Source: Pictodentalium vernedei (Eukaryota > Mollusca > Scaphopoda > Dentaliida > Dentaliidae). Taken from it: a stretch of DNA of 64,000 nucleotides. Made by a program: the position numbers and the translations under genes. The stretch covers positions 38,134,484 to 38,198,483 of the forward strand of contig CM062291.1 in assembly GCA_031216915.1 (NCBI GenBank), given 5' to 3'. Within the stretch, counting starts at the first letter, position 1. Each line of letters begins with the position of its first letter. This document shows, piece by piece, positions 54,501-63,235 of the stretch. The notes under the pieces are model-generated. The model was not told where the DNA came from, did no database searches, and was given only the letters and a program-made list of their open reading frames with translations.

Positions 54501-55492
54501 TAGCTATTAGTAATTGTGTTATTTGTGAAGCACATGACAAATCTGCAATTACACATACTGCTCCTCTGCAGCCAGTGAAGTTTCCAAATAGTGCTTGGGA
54601 AAAGGTTGCAATTGATATTGTTGGACCGTTTGATAAAGCTCCACTTGATTGCAGATATGTGATCACTTTAGTGGATTACTTTAGCAAATGGCCAGAAATC
54701 GCATTTGCTTCCAAAGTTACTTCATCCGTTATCATAACATTTCTGAATACTATTTTTAGCAGAGAAGGTTTTCCAAAAGAATTAGTTTCGGATAACGGAA
54801 GCCAATTTGTTTCCGCCGAATTTTCAAATTTCTTAAAGTCAAGAAATATTTGTCATTTACGTTCTTCTGTCTATTACCCAAGAGCTAACGGAGAGGTAGA
54901 ACGATTCAATAGAGTTCTTAAAGGCTGTTTACAATCAGCTCACTTAGAAGGTGTTTCTCTCAGAGATTATACAACAACATTTTTGAGGAATTATAGATCT
55001 ACTCCGCATGCTGCAACTCAAGAAACTCCTTCATATTTACTACATAATCGTCAAATGTGTACCAAATTGAATGTTGTCCCACTTGTACAAAACAAGAAGC
55101 AAGTTTCAAGTGTTCCCTGTCGTGTAAATGATTATCAGAACAAAAGTAAAGCTTACACTGACAGAAAACGGTCTGCTAAAGAAAACAAATTTAAAAAGGG
55201 AGATTTAGTACGCTCCAGAAATCCAGGAATTATTCGAAAAGGTGATTTTAAATTTTCACAACCGAAAGTCATAATAGAGCGTAAGGGCAAGCATTCTTTT
55301 AAATTGGATGATGGACGGATTTGGAATGCGTCACATTTAGCACATTTGACATTTAATGGTCACAGTAAAACCGATGAGAATAATCAGTCGAATACCTCTT
55401 CAATGCATGTGCCACAGAATGATACATGTCTTCGAAGAAGTACTCGAACGAGAAATCCTCCCGTTTGGTTGAACGATTATGTCAGGCAGTAA
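51506..55492 (+). CDS. Intact Gag-Pol of a Mag/Steamer-type LTR retrotransposon
   Basis: A single 1,328-residue frame, no stop or frameshift. Gag about 1-290 ends in two zinc knuckles: C224-x2-C-x4-H-x6-C239 (first is unusual in its last spacing) and C246-x2-C-x4-H-x4-C259. Aspartic protease with DTGSS at D313. Reverse transcriptase about 440-640: LDLKSAYYQ, FGLSSASSAFQ and YMDD at 603-606. RNase H about 745-870 with D752, the KEAFACVWSVEKW Glu, and TDHQAL. Integrase: H971, H974, CVIC near 1009-1012, then D1037, D1096 and E1132 (D-x35-E), GPY/F-like FKKGDLVRSR region, no chromodomain seen. No env. Length and one-frame layout match the Mag lineage that includes clam Steamer; family placement is by recollection, not alignment. 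The start ATG is the first in frame after the PBS. All catalytic residues present, so likely competent. Confidence 0.95.
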   Translation: MATNFINSPPTFLQCPGNPAIEFKTWMKMFDNYITAISTTTDDIPDLRKKAILLNCLGVEGQRIFYTLPLSDETYKGTVETLKTFFSPTVNVVAERYKFRQRAQQPNESTEHYISSLRELVVTCEFGVMTDEMIRDQMIEKTNIPRIRERLLLEYDLTLTKALSLARHIESAMHEAKIITEGESQSVNFVRSDKTSKVRTKHFDQTKNKYKKSTNFQQKEQLKCFRCGSTSHLADSDACPAKSVQCKQCSKTGHFARVCKSKSRAVNEVTVPDITVLCVDNSRAVKCNGKLFCDVHISLPDVQETIPVNLLVDTGSSVSILSAEIYNKHFRSCALSNAQARLVTYSKQSLPVLGCLTSFVSYGGKTVQTEFYIVENGTPILGMDLVSKLDIHIVRGALKIPPHDVNNLSDRLVNENAKSYSKLNDTLGSSQSTIGHARGFVHRIKIKENVKPVRQKLRPLPLAVREEVKAELLKLEKEGVIERIEASEWVSPILVIHKKMGGIRLCVDLREPNKAVVTDSYPLPRIDEVVSELRNSVMFTKLDLKSAYYQLDLHEDSRDLTAFITHEGLFRFKRVPFGLSSASSAFQKMMSTILVDLSGVQCYMDDVVVHGHTPTEHETNLKNVLYQIQKSGLKLNLEKCEFRKNNLKFLGYEISSEGLKPDQNHVSDLIETTAPTNLAELRSFLGLTSWYCKFIPNYATLVEPLRFLTRGSKTFEWNKLAQESFEKVKFAIVNSPALTLFDPNLPTIVSSDASDCGLGAVLTQLHDGIEHTVAFASRTLSETERKYSIVEKEAFACVWSVEKWRTWLWGNQFTLRTDHQALTTLLSTKGNNRAGMRIARWSARLLNYNYNVVYRAGKKNEIADYLSRRPVTKVEPDLGNLELVANISESSCFDAITEQEFRNASSICKILSKLREQILKPWPKRKNLDAELLPFYNIRNELSVHGELVLKGEYRFIVPMSLQSKIISLAHESHQGIVRTKQRLRSLYWWPKMDKAVEIAISNCVICEAHDKSAITHTAPLQPVKFPNSAWEKVAIDIVGPFDKAPLDCRYVITLVDYFSKWPEIAFASKVTSSVIITFLNTIFSREGFPKELVSDNGSQFVSAEFSNFLKSRNICHLRSSVYYPRANGEVERFNRVLKGCLQSAHLEGVSLRDYTTTFLRNYRSTPHAATQETPSYLLHNRQMCTKLNVVPLVQNKKQVSSVPCRVNDYQNKSKAYTDRKRSAKENKFKKGDLVRSRNPGIIRKGDFKFSQPKVIIERKGKHSFKLDDGRIWNASHLAHLTFNGHSKTDENNQSNTSSMHVPQNDTCLRRSTRTRNPPVWLNDYVRQ

Positions 55493-55499
55493 ATACCGC

Positions 55500-55517
55500 A
55501 TTGTGGTAGAGGGGATA
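55500..55517 (+). promoter_or_regulatory. Polypurine tract
   Basis: GTAGAGGGGATA directly precedes the 3' LTR, the expected site for plus-strand priming. Confidence 0.7.
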
Positions 55518-55768
55518 TGTTGTGTTCTGTATTATACTGTATATAGTCATCCATAGGTTAGGGTTAATTATAGTCTCCAGTGGACAGCAACACTATTGGG
55601 AAGTGAATACTATTCAAGTATTTTGATTGGACACACTGCTTCAGGTGTGAACACATTGAAGCTAGGGTCAGAATGATATTGATTTTTTCTAACAGTTTGA
55701 TATGAATAAATTTTGGTTCAGAAGCATTATTATGTTCTCCTGTATGATTTCTTACTAAATACACTACA
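55518..55768 (+). mobile_element. 3' LTR, 251 bp
   Basis: Offset exactly 4,306 bp from the 5' LTR and identical to it by eye. Followed by the CGTGT duplication at 55769-55773. Identity of LTRs implies recent insertion. Whole element 51212-55768, 4,557 bp. Confidence 0.92.
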
Positions 55769-55773
55769 CGTGT

Positions 55774-55860
55774 CAAAACTATATGATCTTTTCTAATAAG
55801 GCTACGATCAAAGATATTTGGTCGGAAGCGATGGAGCTTGTTATTTGTCACACAATTCCA
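55774..55860 (-). pseudogene. LINE fragment upstream of the retrotransposon
   Basis: Reverse frame reads NNKLHRFRPNIFDRSLIRKD and HIVLT. Across the CGTGT site and the hAT-like MITE site the frame continues into LLEGNMRPECVPC (50452). This is the RK..VVLTR.RIGHT..TH motif of jockey-type LINE C-termini. Confidence 0.75.
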
Positions 55861-55899
55861 TTCCGTCTGAAGAGATAGATAGCTATCAGTATCACACCT

Positions 55900-56223
55900 C
55901 TTCTGTGCCAGAGGTCTCGAGTTAGATCCCCGTCCGGGACGACCCGCGTTGTGTCCTTGGGCAAGGCACTTTATCCCGGTTGCCTACATGGGGGCACGAT
56001 GACGTCGTGTACTAAGCCGTACTGCAGGTCGATGGTGCACATGTCTTCAATCGCTGTAACCCTGCTTGAGCGGAGCTTGAACAGAGTTAGAATGTTGAGG
56101 AGCTGATAGTTGCTCGTCGATGCTCGATGGTTTCTCCAGGTACTCCGGCTCCCTCCACCCGTAAAACTGCCATTGTCACGATTAGCCATTGTGCATAAGT
56201 ATGTGGCCTTAAAACACCAAAAA

Positions 56224-56274
<51 letters not shown>

Positions 56275-56276
56275 AT
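55900..56276 (+). mobile_element. SINE, tRNA head 1 (5'-truncated), tail a
   Basis: Perfect 12-bp target duplication AGTATCACACCT (55888-55899, 56277-56288). Starts within the tRNA head (before TCTCGAGTTAGATCCCC). Common body and GTGGCCTTAAAACACC tail. Long pure (AAAT)n tail at 56222-56276, suggesting youth. Confidence 0.92.
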
Positions 56277-56369
56277 AGTATCACACCTACCAATACAAAG
56301 TAACTGTCTAGTTTGGCTCTTTGGTTAGCGAATGTGTTTTTTGGCCATGAGCTGTTCTCCAGAAATGTT

Positions 56370-56600
56370 ATTTTATTATCAGTTCTGATACAAATATGGT
56401 AGCAGACTTCCATGAACGATTGATGCCTGTTGATAACAGCTCTGTGAGTTGACTGCATACATATTTCGTGTTCCATACATCACAACTTTCATTTTGATGT
56501 ATAATTTGCATATATTTAATTTGAATTTATGGAAAATTCAGAGGTGGGAATTTCAAAGTTAACAAATTTCTCTTACTTATGTGGCATCTTAACGTAAAAA
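56370..56600. repeat. Repeat family D without insertions
   Basis: Continuous version of the sequence broken three times at 17.9-22.1 kb: TCAGTTCTGATACAAATATG, CTGTGAGTTGACTGCATACA, ATTTCGTGTTCCATACATC, TTTTGATGTATAATTTG, TCAGAGGTGGGAATTTC. Serves as an empty-site reference. The nearby 150-codon frame (56579-57031) runs into a MITE and is not a gene. Confidence 0.75.
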
Positions 56601-56912
56601 ATGTTCACGGTTATTTTGTGCACCTACCTCTTCTAAATTCCACAAGCGCGTCTCAATCCACCAACGGTTTCAAATCCGAGTCGAGACAGCAACATTACTC
56701 GAGTGATACACAAATTGTTACAATATCGGCTTCGACCTATTCTACAGCACATGTTAGTGGTTCGAAAGTATCGTTTTTAAATAACAATAATCATCCTATA
56801 GATATGAATAGGACACGCGACATACTGTACAGCACGTCTAACATGTTGCAGAGTTTATTCCATGGGAAAACGCTTTATACAGTAATAGACAGTGGAACGC
56901 TGAATTTACATA

Positions 56913-57162
56913 CGGTAAGGCCGCCGTGGACTGGTCAGTTTCCACGGGTGGGCAATATTTACACAGACGCAATACTATTAGATTTAAAAAAAAATACTAA
57001 TTATAGGAATAATCAACAAAACTTTAATTAATGAAGCACCGGGTACAACCCGGTGCCTCATTAATTATAATTTTGCTAATGATGATGTTTAATACATTGT
57101 AAACGCATGCGTGACATCACTGCCCATGCGTGGATTGCGACCAGTTCCCGTCGGCTGTACTG
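56913..57162 (-). mobile_element. pogo/Tc1-type MITE with central palindrome
   Basis: TA flanks (56911-56912, 57163-57164). Reverse-complement relative of 4078-4307, with shared CAATATT, CACAGACGCAATA, AATTTTGCTAATGATGATG and the CTGTACTG terminus. The palindrome 57024-57067 (TAATTAATGAAGCACCGGGT and inverse) lies near the midpoint. It is 20 bp longer than the palindrome-lacking copy. Confidence 0.82.
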
Positions 57163-57164
57163 TA

Positions 57165-57786
57165 TTTCGTTGATTCCAATTCACTTAAGTTACAAACTCC
57201 TCGAGACGTGTGGCCTAGTTTCATAAATTAGACTCAATATATTTCTAGACCCATGATAGCTCTTGTTTTCTCGGCTTTTTCGTGGAATCGTTTCAGAGAG
57301 TGTTGACTTAAACTGGTTTCACTGAGGATCAATTTGAATTCTTGAGATAAAAAGTTAATTTCCCCAATTTTCTTTACTGAAGGATGAGATAGTCGATGTA
57401 GTTCATCGGTCTATTTGTCTTTACGCTTTTGGTACATTTATGCGTTGTTTGGGTTCGCATTAATTGATAGACAACATATCAGGACGCTATTAGGGCTCAG
57501 TGCAGGACTTGATCATTATCGTTTGAGGCTACCTTTGGGATAGTTTATCGTATTTATTTAAACACGTACATCTCGTTATTATTTCTGTGGTAGAGGCGGG
57601 ACAAAATCGTTATCGCAGGCAACATCTAGGATAATTTCAAGTATGTATATAAAATGAGATATATTTTGTAGTTCCAGGGGTAGTACAGTCACAAAATGTA
57701 AAAAACAAATTGGCATAAAAACTTAAAATTACGTTAGATAAAAAAACACAACAAATAATCGATTTTTTATATACTGAGCTCTACTT
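57165..57786. other. Unassigned sequence
   Basis: AT-rich; no gene or known repeat seen. Confidence 0.3.
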
Positions 57787-57932
57787 AAGGAATAGTGCAT
57801 GGCTTGGTGTTGACTACGCCCATATAGTGCCCAGTGAGGTGGTGTAATTCCCGACGCGAAGCGGAGGGAACTACACCACCTCACTGGGCACTATATGGGC
57901 GTAGTCAACGACAAGCCATGCACTAGTCCTTA
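57787..57932. repeat. Palindrome, about 72-bp arms, GCGAAGC apex
   Basis: Arms (TAGTGCATGGCTTG..GTTGACTACGCCCATATAGT, GCCCAGTGAGGTG) meet at GCGAAGC (57856-57862). Small differences near the apex (AATTCCCGA versus AGTTCCCTC). Parent element unresolved. Confidence 0.82.
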
Positions 57933-58103
57933 TATTATATCGAACAACCCGAAAATGCAAATTAACCAAATAATCTACAATCCAAATTGTAAACATGTAA
58001 TGATGTTTTTATTTTAAACAATAAAGGAGAAATGAGAATAATGTGTGGATATTGATAATTGTTCGACACAATGATACTATTCCTCTCCTCTGCCAATGTC
58101 TCA

Positions 58104-58171
58104 CTCCGGGTTCTAAGGGTAGATCACGACTCGTCTTCGACTCGTCGTGAACTGTCCTTAGAACCCGGAGC
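58104..58171. repeat. Palindrome, 27-bp arms
   Basis: CTCCGGGTTCTAAGG and its inverse CCTTAGAACCCGGAG, with GATCACGAC / GTCGTGAAC inside and a TCGTCTTCGACTC loop. Intervening 57933-58103 and 58172-58717 hold no recognised gene. Confidence 0.7.
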
Positions 58172-58717
58172 TCGATTCGGATACATATTTTGTACATCCA
58201 CATAATGGTAATAATCTCTATTTATCGGAACGTATCACCTCGGAAAACTTTGCGGCTATTCTTGCGACACTAAAAAAAACGAAGTGTATATTTTTTTATG
58301 CAAATCGAATTGTCTAATTGGTGGCCGGGACTTTCTGCCACCATTTTGGATAAATCGTTGCTTTGTACGCTTTTATAACCAGAAAATGCATATAGTGCCC
58401 GTGCTAAAAATAGAAAACATATAATACCCGCATGTTGTGACCCTTCAGCTCTGTGCTGGACAACTACACGAAATAGAGTATCACCTTTCAGCCAATCAGA
58501 ATGCAAGGAAGTCATGTGAGGTATAATATATAATACTAAACGTTCATGAAAATCGGAAGCATTTTAATTTTTTTTTTGCCCATAACGTCACCAGCAGTTT
58601 GTCCATAATCGTTGAGAATTCGCCAGGTCGACAATATACTTTTAGATATATTTTTATTGGAAAATAGACATGCAAAATTTCGAGGAGAAGCTATCAATAA
58701 GTTGGTTGATATTAAAA

Positions 58718-59290
58718 TAGGGCACTGCGGTGCTTCAAGTTTCGATTCGATTTCGAATGTTAAGATGCCTGATTCGGTTCCTTTCGAATCTTTACACGGG
58801 AATATAGCTTGGTATTAGTCATTGTCGTCTTCTCACAAAACGTATAACTGAATTTATACGTAAATAATGCTGAAAATACAGAGTGTAATTTTATCTATAT
58901 TAACATAAATAGATCTGACCCATGTCACCTCCCATGCTAATTCCAGTCTCTAGTTTCTACCACTGTTGAAAACAAAGTTAACGTTTCCAAACAATGTTGA
59001 CGGTGAGCTGTTGCTAGCGGCTAGTCCCGTCTCGTGCGTAGTGCTGGTAAGTCACGCATCCGTTCCTGGGTAATATTCCAAGAAGGCATGCCTTGATGAT
59101 GTAGCTGGAATATTTTATTAGTCGGGACTTGAACCATCACAGTCGTAAACAGGTTTACAGCCCCCTCCCCTTTTCGGCCATCTTTAAGACGCCTATAATT
59201 CGATTCGAGATTCCATTCGATTACGAATAATGGACTCCGTTTGATTCGACATTCGATTCGAATCGAAAATGTATGATTCGCAAGGCCCAC
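58718..59290 (+). repeat. Repeat family A, copy with one palindrome arm missing
   Basis: Matches 1560-2262 along its length. At the centre it goes from GGTAATATTCC directly to AAGAAGGCATGCCTTGATGA, lacking most of the left arm that the other copies have. Confidence 0.7.
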
Positions 59291-59692
59291 CAATAACCGA
59301 AATAATCGTGGTTTTGTTCACGCCTTTGACTGACTGACTGCCTGCCACAATAGATTGAATAAACAAATAGGCTATTACTGTTATAAAATCGGACGGTTCT
59401 GGTATAACAGTCAATCTTCCCAGAAACGTACTACAGGAGGACGATGATATCAAAACATATTATACAAAATAAAACATAGAACGAACATGCACACACTCAG
59501 AGACGGCAGGGCCAGGGGGGGCGGGGGGGCACAGAGGGTACGTGCCCTCCACTTTATTCCACAGATATGTTTCGCAGTTACACAATGAGTTAAGATGGGC
59601 GCATGCAAACGTGTCAGTATACATGCATTCCTGTAACATTATTTGCACATCCCAACAACATTTAGCCAAAGAATCCCACTTTCGGTCGCTTC
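59291..59692. other. Unassigned sequence
   Basis: Contains GACTGACTGACTGCCTGCC and a poly-G run; no gene supported. Confidence 0.3.
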
Positions 59693-59694
59693 GG

Positions 59695-59774
59695 TCCGTT
59701 TCTTCTACTTCAACTATCTTCCAACCCGAAGGCTGGCCTTCGGGTTGGAAGATGGATGAAGTAGAAGAAACGGA
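59695..59774. repeat. Palindrome, about 38-bp arms
   Basis: TCCGTTTCTTCTACTTCAAC and CTTCCAACCCGAAGGC pair with the inverse arm across a 3-base centre, with one or two mismatches. Confidence 0.8.
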
Positions 59775-60519
59775 CAAGACAGTGACCACACAGCGGCATA
59801 TTCATCTGAACGAGGGGCTATAGCGAGTCATGGTACATTTACCGATATACGATTGTAATCTTTCTCACACTGGGTCGAACCATAGTAGCATTGTAAATTT
59901 GTACCCCTTCACTTTTATCGAGCTTCTGCCGCCCTTGCATACACTTTAGTTTTTTTCCTTAGTTTATCAATGAACTCATTTTGGTGAATTTGACAAGAAT
60001 ATTAAATCATCTTCAAATGAATTATATTATTATTATGAGGTATAATTATTACAAAATATTCACAATGCACATTCTTCATTTGTCAATTGTGCCCCCAGTT
60101 GCCAAACCACTCAAGCATAAAAAATAGTCCCACTTTCCCACGATAATTTACACAAACTAATTGTTCAACTCACAGATGAAATTTAAGAATTATATTATAC
60201 AAGTGAGAATATTCTCATATTTTTCATTAATGTTAATTTTTAGAACATTTTAAATGTTAATTTACAACAAGGAATTTGGAATTGAGTGCGACGAGTCATC
60301 CGATAAAAAAACCTTCCGAATCGATCAACAAGGTTTTTCGGAAAAAATGCCCAGTTCAAGACTTAATATCACTTTCGGGTCACTTTCTATACATTCAATT
60401 ATTTTACTTTATTATTTTATTGTTATTATACATCTAATTTTTGAGTTATAGAATCACCAGAACAGCTTGGAATAGCATGAACTTCTGGTACCGCTGATAG
60501 AGTCTCACTGAATCGCTTG
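59775..60519. other. Unassigned sequence
   Basis: AT-rich; short frames only. Confidence 0.3.
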
Positions 60520-60675
60520 TAACAGTATCGAAGGCGAAGTGATGTGTCGAAGCGTGACATCATTTAGGAAGCTACCGATGGGTATTCCTCTTTATCCATC
60601 TAGTCGATGGATATCGAGAAATATCGTTTAGATAATTTGCGATAATTCACAGGCTGGCATATAATAAAGATTTTT
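60520..60675. repeat. Segment shared with the 41-kb insertion
   Basis: GACATCATTTAGGAAGCTAC, GGATATCGAGAAATATCG and TCACAGGCTGGCATATAATA correspond to 41560-41665. Directly followed by repeat family B, so families B and the 41-kb insertion may be parts of one larger element. Confidence 0.55.
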
Positions 60676-60676
60676 A

Positions 60677-61240
60677 TCTAACAATCATATAGATTCTGGC
60701 CTGAAAACCACGAGAAACGGTACGTATCACATAATGTGTTCCGATTCCGTATCATATAGACGACTCATTCTGATTCTGTATCATTTAGACGACTCGTTTC
60801 CGGCAACGCGATGGGCTATCATAATAGGCGCATGAATACATTCTATGTGCGTTTCTGTGATTGATTCAGCTGATCGCTCACAAAACAAAACAAAATGCAC
60901 AATTCAGTATTGCACGCTCGTAAATTCAAGCGTATCATCAAAAGAAGTGACACTGAGAGTGAGTAATCTGACAACACAACTATGAAAATTGCGGTGACAG
61001 CGTTACTCGTTGTTTGTTAGAGAGCACAACAATATAGTTCCATAAAATATGGGGATTTTTTTACCTTTTTTCGCCCAACATTATGTCCCAAAACTGTATT
61101 AATAATTTAAGATTTAATCTGTTCATGTGATAGAATTGTTAGATGAATGAATTATCATGATAATGTGCATGTCCTGTGATTTGCATCAGATTCTCGGTGG
61201 TGTCCAGAATGGGATCACAACTCGCCGGAAAAGCCGGCTC
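60677..61240 (+). repeat. Repeat family B, half-palindrome copy
   Basis: TATCTAACAATCATATAG to GCCGGAAAAGCCGGCTC matches 9651-10290, then the sequence changes at the palindrome axis. The right arm present at 10 kb is absent. Confidence 0.7.
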
Positions 61241-61467
61241 GTTTGTATTTTGTCTAGACGTTTTAACTTGTATTGTGGGAAATTGCGTTATTCTTGTAAG
61301 ATAAAAGTAATTAGAAATGAAAGCGAACTAATAACACAAAATAAAATTATGATAATATAACAAAAAAACGATTATAAGGTCAACCTGTTTATCTCAGAAG
61401 TGATGATAACGATTACTTAAAAACACTTTGACATTTGCTAAACAAGTGGATTTCCTTGAAAAAAAAT
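61241..61467. other. Unassigned sequence
   Basis: No recognised feature. Confidence 0.3.
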
Positions 61468-61560
61468 AATATAAGTTACATGGCGTTTTGCTGACCGATA
61501 CATTTCCATACAAGGCGATGAGAGTTCATATAAGGTGAGACGAAGCCGAACCTGATATGA
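61468..61560 (+). repeat. Half copy of the 62-kb palindrome element
   Basis: AATAATATAAGTTACATGGC, GATACATTTCCATACAAGGC and ATATAAGGTGAGACGAAGCC parallel 62090-62175. After the apex position the sequence is unrelated to an inverted arm. Confidence 0.65.
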
Positions 61561-62089
61561 CCTCTCAGACTGACAGTAAACGATCTTAATCTTCGCTGCT
61601 CGAAATGCGGTATTTATTTACAAAATAAAGCTTGCATACATTTACTGTCATTAACACCCGAAAAGGGTTAAAAATGCACTTTTAAATGTTCAAAAAGTCT
61701 CTTTCAATCTTTTGAGTAAACTGTAACGAAAATGTTCGCTTCAGCATAAAAAATCGATAGACTTTGGTCGGTATAGCCTATCGGCTAGAGCCGTAAAAAC
61801 AACAAAGAACTTTTGGGACAATAAATAATATTTTCTGTCCATTTTTTAAAATATTTAATGTTTCAAATCAATAAATACGGTACCTTGAAAATATTTTTGG
61901 TATTTAAATTCTCTTATTTTGTTTTAATGCAAAGTTTGAAAATTCGAACAGAGTGGAAATGCTTCAATTTGATCAAAATAGTAATGGTTGCTTCTAACCA
62001 GATATCAAATAATATCAGGCGAGTTACCCGATACGGCGGAACCCTTAGATGGTATTCCAACGTTCTGATTGGACAAACTAACTTCGAGG
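61561..62089. other. Unassigned sequence
   Basis: Probably interior of the same family as 61468 and 62090 (GGTATTCCAACG and GATTGGACAAACTAAC precede the palindrome). The 78-codon frame is not supported. Confidence 0.3.
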
Positions 62090-62241
62090 AATAATAATAT
62101 AAGTTACAGGGCGTTTAGTTGGCAGATACAGTGTCATATACGGCGAAGAGAAAACAATATTAGGTGAGGCGAAGCCTCACCTATTATTGTTTTCTCTTCG
62201 CCGTATATGACACTGTATCTGCCAACTAAACGCCCTGTAAC
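62090..62241. repeat. Near-perfect palindrome, 68-bp arms, GCGAAGC apex
   Basis: Arms 62103-62170 and 62174-62241 differ at about one position (ATATTAGG versus ATTATTG region). Apex GGCGAAGCC, with GCGAAGC at 62169-62175. Far more similar to each other than to the related half copy 550 bp upstream. Confidence 0.88.
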
Positions 62242-62502
62242 GTATCTATTATGCACGGCATTCTAAAATGTCGGGGGGGGGGAATTTTGCTTCCGCATTC
62301 TAATAAATAACTCGTGACTTGTTCTATAACCGCCAATGTTTTGGGCTGGTTTGGCATTTTATTATAACAGTTTCATTCAATCGAATGCAATGTTTATACG
62401 ACAGAGCTATTTTATATGGTGGGTCTTCTGTACCACTGCGCTACAGCATGTACGTACGTGTAAATTAAAAGCTGAGGCGTGTGGATATAATGATAAAACA
62501 AA

Positions 62503-62555
62503 ATGGCTGACGGGCACCTAATATTAAATTAATATTGGGTGCTTTTCAGCCATCC
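62503..62555. repeat. Short palindrome
   Basis: ATGGCTGACGGGCACCTAAT / ATTGGGTGCTTTTCAGCCAT around ATTAAATTAAT. Further sequence to 63227 includes poly-C and poly-A runs (63019-63068) and no gene. Confidence 0.65.
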
Positions 62556-63235
62556 TGAACCTAATATTGCGGAGTCTATGTCTCTTAGTAACTTCATTTG
62601 ATTGGATAAACAAATTTACTGGCATAATAAAATGTCATTCGGTTCAGTTTTGTGGAATAATTATTTTAGAGACGTTACGTTAAAATGTCGTAAGCTTGAA
62701 AAGTTATGATTCCCGATTCATAAAATGTTAACTGAAATACACATTAACCTTACAGGAGAGATGAATAAAATTACAAAGAATGTTTCTGGAGATGGTTCCT
62801 GCATGGAAAACTGATTAAATTGCACAGATTACAAGAGAATTACCCTTTCAATTAACAAACGAATTGCGGTCTAATAAAGCTTTAGCACTAATATCTGAGT
62901 ATCGATCGACGATAAAACAAATCAGTTGAAAAACAAGTGCCAGGCTTCTGTTTGATTGTCAGCAACTCTATGTCTTCGGTACATTATAGTGGTGTAGCCA
63001 CGGACGCCTGGGAGACCGCCCCCCCCCCCTCTCACCCCACAAAAAAATCTCCCCCCCCCCAAAAAAAAGAAGTAGCCCGTGACTCTGTATTATCGCGGGT
63101 CTTAATACTTTCATTCCATCACCACAAACCATTTTATATGGCAAAATTCATATTTATATCATCATAGTGACCTATTGTCTACCTGACTATACGAAAACAT
63201 CAGCCCAACATCGCAATGTTTACATAAAATAGTAG

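Noticed and set aside
51506-55492. Retrovirus with envelope
   Set aside because: No reading frame between the integrase end and the 3' LTR; layout is that of an LTR retrotransposon.
56579-57031. 150-codon forward frame as a gene
   Set aside because: Its C-terminal third is a MITE and its start lies in repeat D.
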